From: Loxodes magnus
Taxonomy: Eukaryota > Ciliophora > Karyorelictea > Loxodida > Loxodidae
Direction: 5' to 3'
Assembly (NCBI GenBank): GCA_946699065.1
Contig: CAMPDV010000847.1
Coordinates: 1-64,000, forward strand
Length of the DNA stretch: 64,000 nucleotides
Shown here: positions 52,841 through 63,005 of the stretch, piece by piece
How positions within the stretch are numbered: position 1 is the stretch's first letter
How the letters are laid out: every line of letters starts with the position of its first letter
Translations under genes and position numbers: made by a program
The notes under the pieces: model-generated
The model's input: the letters and a program-made list of their open reading frames with translations, nothing else
Told to the model about the DNA's origin: nothing
The model's database searches: none

Positions 52841-55800
52841 AGAATTTAGTTTTAAGGAGTATGCTTTGAGAAGTAATAAGTATTTTAAATGTGAAGAATT
52901 AAAGTAAGAAAAGAAGATAGAATTTAGTTTTAAGGAGTATGCTTTGAGAAGTAATAAGTATTTAGAAAAGTGAAGAATTAAAGTAAGAAAAGAAGATAGA
53001 ATTTAGTTTTAAGGAGTATGCTTTGAGAAGTAATAAGTATTTAGAAAAGTGAAGAATTAAAGTAAGAAAAGAAGATAGAATTTAGTTTTAAGGAGTATGC
53101 TTTGAGAAGTAATAAGTATTTTGAAAAGTGAAGAATTAAAGTAAGAAAAGAAGATAGAATTTAGTTTTAAGGAGTATGCTTTGAGAAGTAATAAGTATTT
53201 AGAAAAGTGAAGAAGTAAAGTAAGAAAAGAAGATAGAATTTAGTTTTAAGGAGTATGCTTTGAGAAGTAATAAGTATTTTAAATGTGAAGAATTAAAGTA
53301 AGAAAAGAAGATAGAATTTAGTTTTAAGGAGTATGCTTTGAGAAGTAATAAGTATTTTGAAAAGTGAAGAATTAAAGTAAGAAAAGAAGATAGAATTTAG
53401 TTTTAAGGAGTATGCTTTGAGAAGTAATAAGTATTTTGAAAAGTGAAGAATTAAAGTAAGAAAAGAAGATAGAATTTAGTTTTAAGGAGTATGCTTTGAG
53501 AAGTAATAAGTATTTTGAAAAGTGAAGAAGTAAAGTAAGAAAAGAAGATAGAATTTAGTTTTAAGGAGTATGCTTTGAGAAGTAATAAGTATTTTGAAAA
53601 GTGAAGAAGTAAAGTAAGAAAAGAAAATAGAATTTAGTTTTAAGGAGTATGCTTTGAGAAGTAATAAGTATTTAGAAAAGTGAAGAATTAAAGTAAGAAA
53701 AGAAGATAGAATTTAGTTTTAAGGAGTATGCTTTGAGAAGTAATAAGTATTTTGAAAAGTGAAGAATTAAAGTAAGAAAAGAAGATAGAATTTAGTTTTA
53801 AGGAGTATGCTTTGAGAAGTAATAAGTATTTAGAAAAGTGAAGAATTAAAGTAAGAAAAGAAGATAGAATTTAGTTTTAAGGAGTATGCTTTGAGAAGTA
53901 ATAAGTATTTTGAAAAGTGAAGAAGTAAAGTAAGAAAAGAAGATAGAATTTAGTTTTAAGGAGTATGCTTTGAGAAGTAATAAGTATTTTGAAAAGTGAA
54001 GAAGTAAAGTAAGAAAAGAAAATAGAATTTAGTTTTAAGGAGTATGCTTTGAGAAGTAATAAGTATTTAGAAAAGTGAAGAATTAAAGTAAGAAAAGAAG
54101 ATCGAATTTAGTTTTAAGGAGTATGCTTTGAGAAGTAATAAGTATTTTGAAAAGTGAAGAATTAAAGTAAAAAAAAAGATCGAATTTAGTTTTAAGGAGT
54201 ATGCTTTGAGAAGTAATAAGTATTTTGAAAAGTGAAGAATTAAAGTAAGAAAAGAAGATAGAATTTAGTTTTAAGGAGTATGCTTTGAGAAGTAATAAGT
54301 ATTTAGAAAAGTGAAGAAGTAAAGTAAGAAAAGAAGATAGAATTAAGTTTTAAGGAGTATGCTTTGAGAAGTAATAAGTATTTTGAAAAGTGAAGAAGTA
54401 AAGTAAGAAAAGAAGATAGAATTTAGTTTTAAGGAGTATGCTTTGAGAAGTAATAAGTATTTTGAAAAGTGAAGAATTAAAGTAAGAAAAGAAGATAGAA
54501 TTTAGTTTTAAGGAGTATGCTTTGAGAAGTAATATGTATTTTGAAAAGTGAAGAATTAAAGTAAGAAAAGAAGATAGAATTTAGTTTTAAGGAGTATGCT
54601 TTGAGAAGTAATAAGTATTTAGAAAAGTGAAGAATTAAAGTAAGAAAAGAAGATAGAATTTAGTTTTAAGGAGTATGCTTTGAGAAGTAATAAGTATTTT
54701 GAAAAGTGAAGAATTAAAGTAAGAAAAGAAGATAGAATTTAGTTTTAAGGAGTATGCTTTGAGAAGTAATAAGTATTTTGAAAAGTGAAGAATTAAAGTA
54801 AGAAAAGAAGATAGAATTTAGTTTTAAGGAGTATGCTTTGAGAAGTAATAAGTATTTTGAAAAGTGAAGAATTAAAGTAAGAAAAGAAGATAGAATTTAG
54901 TTTTAAGGAGTATGCTTTGAGAAGTAATAAGTATTTTAAATGTGAAGAATTAAAGTAAGAAAAGAAGATAGAATTTAGTTTTAAGGAGTATGCTTTGAGA
55001 AGTAATAAGTATTTAGAAAAGTGAAGAATTAAAGTAAGAAAAGAAGATAGAATTTAGTTTTAAGGAGTATGCTTTGAGAAGTAATAAGTATTTAGAAAAG
55101 TGAAGAATTAAAGTAAGAAAAGAAGATAGAATTTAGTTTTAAGGAGTATGCTTTGAGAAGTAATAAGTATTTTGAAAAGTGAAGAATTAAAGTAAGAAAA
55201 GAAGATAGAATTTGGTTTTAAGGAGTATGCTTTGAGAAGTAATAAGTATTTTGAAAAGTGAAGAATTAAAGTTAGAAAAGAAGATAGAATTTAGTTTTAA
55301 GGAGTATGCTTTGAGAAGTAATAAGTATTTTGAAAAGTGAAGAATTAAAGTAAGAAAAGAAGATAGAATTTAGTTTTAAGGAGTATGCTTTGAGAAGTAA
55401 TAAGTATTTTGAAAAGTGAAGAATTAAAGTAAGAAAAGAAGATAGAATTTAGTTTTAAGGAGTATGCTTTGAGAAGTAATAAGTATTTAGAAAAGTGAAG
55501 AAGTAAAGTAAGAAAAGAAGATAGAATTTAGTTTTAAGGAGTATGCTTTTAGAGTAATAAGTATTTTAAATGTGAAGAATTAAAGTAAGAAAAGAAGATA
55601 GAATTTAGTTTTAAGGAGTATGCTTTGAGAAGTAATAAGTATTTAGAAAAGTGAAGAATTAAAGTAAGAAAAGAAGATAGAATTTAGTTTTAAGGAGTAT
55701 GCTTTGAGAAGTAATAAGTATTTTGAAAAGTGAAGAATTAAAGTAAGAAAAGAAGATAGAATTTAGTTTTAAGGAGTATGCTTTGAGAAGTAATATGTAT

Positions 55801-55995
55801 TTTGAAAAGTGAAGAAGTAAAGTAAGAAAAGAAGATAGAATTTAGTTTTAAGGAGTATGCTTTGAGAAGTAATAAGTATTTTGAAAAGTGAAGAATTAAA
55901 GTAAGAAAAGAAGATAGAATTTAGTTTTAAGGAGTATGCTTTGAGAAGTAATAAGTATTTAGAAAAGTGAAGAAGTAAAGTAAGAAAAGAAGATA

Positions 55996-57735
55996 GAATT
56001 TAGTTTTAAGGAGTATGCTTTGAGAAGTAATAAGTATTTAGAAAAGTGAAGAATTAAAGTAAGAAAAGAAGATAGAATTTAGTTTTAAGGAGTATGCTTT
56101 GAGAAGTAATAAGTATTTAGAAAAGTGAAGAAGTAAAGTAAGAAAAGAAGATAGAATTTAGTTTTAAGGAGTATGCTTTGAGAAGTAATAAGTATTTTAA
56201 ATGTGAAGAATTAAAGTAAGAAAAGAAGATAGAATTTAGTTTTAAGGAGTATGCTTTGAGAAGTAATAAGTATTTTGAAAAGTGAAGAATTAAAGTAAGA
56301 AAAGAAGATAGAATTTAGTTTTAAGGAGTATGCTTTGAGAAGTAATAAGTATTTAGAAAAGTGAAGAATTAAAGTAAGAAAAGAAGATAGAATTTAGTTT
56401 TAAGGAGTATGCTTTGAGAAGTAATAAGTATTTTGAAAAGTGAAGAAGTAAAGTAAGAAAAGAAGATAGAATTTGGTTTTAAGGAGTATGCTTTGAGAAG
56501 TAATAAGTATTTTGAAAAGTGAAGAATTAAAGTAAGAAAAGAAGATAGAATTTAGTTTTAAGGAGTATGCTTTGAGAAGTAATAAGTATTTTGAAAAGTG
56601 AAGAATTAAAGTAAGAAAAGAAGATAGAATTTAGTTTTAAGGAGTATGCTTTGAGAAGTAATAAGTATTTAGTTAAGTGAAGAATTAAAGTAAGAAAAGA
56701 AGATAGAATTTAGTTTTAAGGAGTATGCTTTGAGAAGTAATAAGTATTTAGAAAAGTGAAGAAGTAAAGTAAGAAAAGAAGATAGAATTTAGTTTTAAGG
56801 AGTATGCTTTGAGAAGTAATAAGTATTTAGAAAAGTGAAGAATTAAAGTAAGAAAAGAAGATAGAATTTAGTTTTAAGGAGTATGCTTTTAGAGTAATAA
56901 GTATTTTAAATGTGAAGAATTAAAGTAAGAAAAGAAGATAGAATTTAGTTTTAAGGAGTATGCTTTGAGAAGTAATAAGTATTTTGAAAAGTGAAGAATT
57001 AAAGTAAGAAAAGAAGATAGAATTTAGTTTTAAGGAGTATGCTTTGAGAAGTAATAAGTATTTAGAAAAGTGAAGAATTAAAGTAAGAAAAGAAGATAGA
57101 ATTTAGTTTTAAGGAGTATGCTTTGAGAAGTAATAAGTATTTTGAAAAGTGAAGAAGTAAAGTAAGAAAAGAAGATAGAATTTAGTTTTAAGGAGTATGC
57201 TTTGAGAAGTAATAAGTATTTTGAAAAGTGAAGAATTAAAGTAAGAAAAGAAGATAGAATTTAGTTTTAAGGAGTATGCTTTGAGAAGTAATAAGTATTT
57301 TGAAAAGTGAAGAATTAAAGTAAGAAAAGAAGATAGAATTTAGTTTTAAGGAGTATGCTTTGAGAAGTAATAAGTATTTTGAAAAGTGAAGAATTAAAGT
57401 AAGAAAAGAAGATAGAATTTAGTTTTAAGGAGTATGCTTTGAGAAGTAATATGTATTTTGAAAAGTGAAGAAGTAAAGTAAGAAAAGAAGATAGAATTTA
57501 GTTTTAAGGAGTATGCTTTGAGAAGTAATAAGTATTTTGAAAAGTGAAGAATTAAAGTAAGAAAAGAAGATAGAATTTAGTTTTAAGGAGTATGCTTTGA
57601 GAAGTAATAAGTATTTAGAAAAGTGAAGAAGTAAAGTAAGAAAAGAAGATAGAATTTAGTTTTAAGGAGTATGCTTTGAGAAGTAATAAGTATTTTGAAA
57701 AGTGAAGAATTAAAGTAAGAAAAGAAGATAGAATT
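55996..57735 (+). repeat. 1,740-bp segment identical to 60175-61914
   Basis: At an offset of 4,179 bp I found no difference over 1,740 bp. The match is bounded on the left by GATAG versus GATCG and on the right by ATTTAG versus ATTTGG (57736/61915). Shared tags are the ATAAGTATTTAGTTAAG unit (56665/60844), an ATTTGGTTTT unit, a short unit (56882/61061) and an ATATG unit. A third related copy lies at about 51.5-52.8 kb. Confidence 0.9.
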
Positions 57736-60700
57736 TAGTTTTAAGGAGTATGCTTTGAGAAGTAATAAGTATTTAGAAAAGTGAAGAAGTAAAGTAAGAA
57801 AAGAAGATAGAATTAAGTTTTAAGGAGTATGCTTTGAGAAGTAATAAGTATTTAGAAAAGTGAAGAATTAAAGTAAGAAAAGAAGATAGAATTTAGTTTT
57901 AAGGAGTATGCTTTGAGAAGTAATAAGTATTTTGAAAAGTGAAGAATTAAAGTAAGAAAAGAAGATAGAATTTAGTTTTAAGGAGTATGCTTTGAGAAGT
58001 AATATGTATTTTGAAAAGTGAAGAAGTTAAGTAAGAAAAGAAGATAGAATTTATTTTTAAGGAGTATGCTTTGAGAAGTAATAAGTATTTTAAAAAGTGA
58101 AGAATTAAAGTAAGAAAAGAAGATAGAATTTAGTTTTAAGGAGTATGCTTTGAGAAGTAATAAGTATTTAGAAAAGTGAAGAATTAAAGTAAGAAAAGAA
58201 GATAGAATTTAGTTTTAAGGAGTATGCTTTGAGAAGTAATAAGTATTTTGAAAAGTGAAGAATTAAAGTAAGAAAAGAAGATAGAATTTAGTTTTAAGGA
58301 GTATGCTTTGAGAAGTAATAAGTATTTTGAAAAGTGAAGAATTAAAGTAAGAAAAGAAGATAGAATTTAGTTTTAAGGAGTATGCTTTGAGAAGTAATAA
58401 GTATTTTGAAAAGTGAAGAATTAAAGTAAGAAAAGAAGATAGAATTTAGTTTTAAGGAGTATGCTTTGAGAAGTAATAAGTATTTTGAAAAGTGAAGAAT
58501 TAAAGTAAGAAAAGAAGATAGAATTTAGTTTTAAGGAGTATGCTTTGAGAAGTAATAAGTATTTTGAAAAGTGAAGAATTAAAGTAAGAAAAGAAGATAG
58601 AATTTAGTTTTAAGGAGTATGCTTTGAGAAGTAATAAGTATTTTGAAAAGTGAAGAATTAAAGTAAGAAAAGAAGATAGAATTTGGTTTTAAGGAGTATG
58701 CTTTGAGAAGTAATAAGTATTTTGAAAAGTGAAGAATTAAAGTAAGAAAAGAAGATAGAATTTAGTTTTAAGGAGTATGCTTTGAGAAGTAATAAGTATT
58801 TTGAAAAGTGAAGAATTAAAGTAAGAAAAGAAGATAGAATTTAGTTTTAAGGAGTATGCTTTGAGAAGTAATAAGTATTTTGAAAAGTGAAGAATTAAAG
58901 TAAGAAAAGAAGATAGAATTTAGTTTTAAGGAGTATGCTTTGAGAAGTAATAAGTATTTTGAAAAGTGAAGAATTAAAGTAAGAAAAGAAGATAGAATTT
59001 AGTTTTAAGGAGTATGCTTTGAGAAGTAATAAGTATTTTGAAAAGTGAAGAATTAAAGTAAGAAAAGAAGATAGAATTTAGTTTTAAGGAGTATGCTTTG
59101 AGAAGTAATAAGTATTTAGAAAAGTGAAGAAGTAAAGTAAGAAAAGAAGATAGAATTTAGTTTTAAGGAGTATGCTTTTAGAGTAATAAGTATTTTAAAT
59201 GTGAAGAATTAAAGTAAGAAAAGAAGATAGAATTTAGTTTTAAGGAGTATGCTTTGAGAAGTAATAAGTATTTAGAAAAGTGAAGAATTAAAGTAAGAAA
59301 AGAAGATAGAATTTAGTTTTAAGGAGTATGCTTTGAGAAGTAATAAGTATTTTGAAAAGTGAAGAATTAAAGTAAGAAAAGAAGATAGAATTTAGTTTTA
59401 AGGAGTATGCTTTGAGAAGTAATATGTATTTTGAAAAGTGAAGAAGTAAAGTAAGAAAAGAAGATAGAATTTAGTTTTAAGGAGTATGCTTTGAGAAGTA
59501 ATAAGTATTTTGAAAAGTGAAGAATTAAAGTAAGAAAAGAAGATAGAATTTAGTTTTAAGGAGTATGCTTTGAGAAGTAATAAGTATTTAGAAAAGTGAA
59601 GAAGTAAAGTAAGAAAAGAAGATAGAATTTAGTTTTAAGGAGTATGCTTTGAGAAGTAATAAGTATTTTGAAAAGTGAAGAAGTAAAGTAAGAAAAGAAG
59701 ATAGAATTTAGTTTTAAGGAGTATGCTTTGAGAAGTAATAAGTATTTAGAAAAGTGAAGAATTAAAGTAAGAAAAGAGATCGAATTTAGTTTTAAGGAGT
59801 ATGCTTTGAGAAGTAATAAGTATTTTAAATGTGAAGAATTAAAGTAAGAAAAGAAGATAGAATTTATTTTTAAGGAGTATGCTTTGAGAAGTAATAAGTA
59901 TTTTGAAAAGTGAAGAAGTAAAGTAAGAAAAGAAGATAGAATTTAGTTTTAAGGAGTATGCTTTGAGAAGTAATAAGTATTTTGAAAAGTGAAGAATTAA
60001 AGTAAGAAAAGAAGATAGAATTTAGTTTTAAGGAGTATGCTTTGAGAAGTAATAAGTATTTTGAAAAGTGAAGAAGTAAAGTAAGAAAAGAAGATAGAAT
60101 TTAGTTTTAAGGAGTATGCTTTGAGAAGTAATAAGTATTTTGAAAAGTGAAGAATTAAAGTAAGAAAAGAGATCGAATTTAGTTTTAAGGAGTATGCTTT
60201 GAGAAGTAATAAGTATTTAGAAAAGTGAAGAATTAAAGTAAGAAAAGAAGATAGAATTTAGTTTTAAGGAGTATGCTTTGAGAAGTAATAAGTATTTAGA
60301 AAAGTGAAGAAGTAAAGTAAGAAAAGAAGATAGAATTTAGTTTTAAGGAGTATGCTTTGAGAAGTAATAAGTATTTTAAATGTGAAGAATTAAAGTAAGA
60401 AAAGAAGATAGAATTTAGTTTTAAGGAGTATGCTTTGAGAAGTAATAAGTATTTTGAAAAGTGAAGAATTAAAGTAAGAAAAGAAGATAGAATTTAGTTT
60501 TAAGGAGTATGCTTTGAGAAGTAATAAGTATTTAGAAAAGTGAAGAATTAAAGTAAGAAAAGAAGATAGAATTTAGTTTTAAGGAGTATGCTTTGAGAAG
60601 TAATAAGTATTTTGAAAAGTGAAGAAGTAAAGTAAGAAAAGAAGATAGAATTTGGTTTTAAGGAGTATGCTTTGAGAAGTAATAAGTATTTTGAAAAGTG

Positions 60701-62298
60701 AAGAATTAAAGTAAGAAAAGAAGATAGAATTTAGTTTTAAGGAGTATGCTTTGAGAAGTAATAAGTATTTTGAAAAGTGAAGAATTAAAGTAAGAAAAGA
60801 AGATAGAATTTAGTTTTAAGGAGTATGCTTTGAGAAGTAATAAGTATTTAGTTAAGTGAAGAATTAAAGTAAGAAAAGAAGATAGAATTTAGTTTTAAGG
60901 AGTATGCTTTGAGAAGTAATAAGTATTTAGAAAAGTGAAGAAGTAAAGTAAGAAAAGAAGATAGAATTTAGTTTTAAGGAGTATGCTTTGAGAAGTAATA
61001 AGTATTTAGAAAAGTGAAGAATTAAAGTAAGAAAAGAAGATAGAATTTAGTTTTAAGGAGTATGCTTTTAGAGTAATAAGTATTTTAAATGTGAAGAATT
61101 AAAGTAAGAAAAGAAGATAGAATTTAGTTTTAAGGAGTATGCTTTGAGAAGTAATAAGTATTTTGAAAAGTGAAGAATTAAAGTAAGAAAAGAAGATAGA
61201 ATTTAGTTTTAAGGAGTATGCTTTGAGAAGTAATAAGTATTTAGAAAAGTGAAGAATTAAAGTAAGAAAAGAAGATAGAATTTAGTTTTAAGGAGTATGC
61301 TTTGAGAAGTAATAAGTATTTTGAAAAGTGAAGAAGTAAAGTAAGAAAAGAAGATAGAATTTAGTTTTAAGGAGTATGCTTTGAGAAGTAATAAGTATTT
61401 TGAAAAGTGAAGAATTAAAGTAAGAAAAGAAGATAGAATTTAGTTTTAAGGAGTATGCTTTGAGAAGTAATAAGTATTTTGAAAAGTGAAGAATTAAAGT
61501 AAGAAAAGAAGATAGAATTTAGTTTTAAGGAGTATGCTTTGAGAAGTAATAAGTATTTTGAAAAGTGAAGAATTAAAGTAAGAAAAGAAGATAGAATTTA
61601 GTTTTAAGGAGTATGCTTTGAGAAGTAATATGTATTTTGAAAAGTGAAGAAGTAAAGTAAGAAAAGAAGATAGAATTTAGTTTTAAGGAGTATGCTTTGA
61701 GAAGTAATAAGTATTTTGAAAAGTGAAGAATTAAAGTAAGAAAAGAAGATAGAATTTAGTTTTAAGGAGTATGCTTTGAGAAGTAATAAGTATTTAGAAA
61801 AGTGAAGAAGTAAAGTAAGAAAAGAAGATAGAATTTAGTTTTAAGGAGTATGCTTTGAGAAGTAATAAGTATTTTGAAAAGTGAAGAATTAAAGTAAGAA
61901 AAGAAGATAGAATTTGGTTTTAAGGAGTATGCTTTGAGAAGTAATAAGTATTTTGAAAAGTGAAGAATTAAAGTAAGAAAAGAAGATAGAATTTAGTTTT
62001 AAGGAGTATGCTTTGAGAAGTAATAAGTATTTTAAAAAGTGAAGAATTAAAGTAAGAAAAGAAGATAGAATTTGGTTTTAAGGAGTATGCTTTGAGAAGT
62101 AATAAGTATTTTGAAAAGTGAAGAATTAAAGTAAGAAAAGAAGATAGAATTTAGTTTTAAGGAGTATGCTTTGAGAAGTAATAAGTATTTAGAAAAGTGA
62201 AGAATTAAAGTAAGAAAAGAAGATAGAATTTAGTTTTAAGGAGTATGCTTTGAGAAGTAATAAGTATTTTGAAAAGTGAAGAATTAAAGTAAGAAAAG

Positions 62299-63005
62299 AG
62301 ATCGAATTTAGTTTTAAGGAGTATGCTTTGAGAAGTAATATGTATTTTGAAAAGTGAAGAATTAAAGTAAGAAAAGAAGATAGAATTTAGTTTTAAGGAG
62401 TATGCTTTGAGAAGTAATAAGTATTTTGAAAAGTGAAGAATTAAAGTAAGAAAAGAGATCGAATTTAGTTTTAAGGAGTATGCTTTGAGAAGTAATATGT
62501 ATTTTGAAAAGTGAAGAATTAAAGTAAGAAAAGAAGATAGAATTTAGTTTTAAGGAGTATGCTTTGAGAAGTAATAAGTATTTTGAAAAGTGAAGAATTA
62601 AAGTAAGAAAAGAAGATAGAATTTAGTTTTAAGGAGTATGCTTTGAGAAGTAATAAGTATTTTGAAAAGTGAAGAATTAAAGTAAGAAAAGAGATCGAAT
62701 TTAGTTTTAAGGAGTATGCTTTGAGAAGTAATATGTATTTTGAAAAGTGAAGAATTAAAGTAAGAAAAGAAGATAGAATTTAGTTTTAAGGAGTATGCTT
62801 TGAGAAGTAATAAGTATTTAGAAAAGTGAAGAATTAAAGTAAGAAAAGAGATCGAATTTAGTTTTAAGGAGTATGCTTTGAGAAGTAATATGTATTTTGA
62901 AAAGTGAAGAATTAAAGTAAGAAAAGAAGATAGAATTTAGTTTTAAGGAGTATGCTTTGAGAAGTAATAAGTATTTAGAAAAGTGAAGAAGTAAAGTAAG
63001 AAAAG
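62299..63005 (+). repeat. Alternating GATCG-ATATG and plain units (157/236-bp pattern)
   Basis: Units with AGATCG start at 62299, 62456, 62692 and 62849, at intervals of 157, 236 and 157 bp. Each also carries ATATGTATTTTG, and one or two plain units separate them. This is a small higher-order repeat of two units with one three-unit exception. AGATCG returns at 63401 and 63558, again 157 bp apart, but with ATAAG. Confidence 0.8.
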
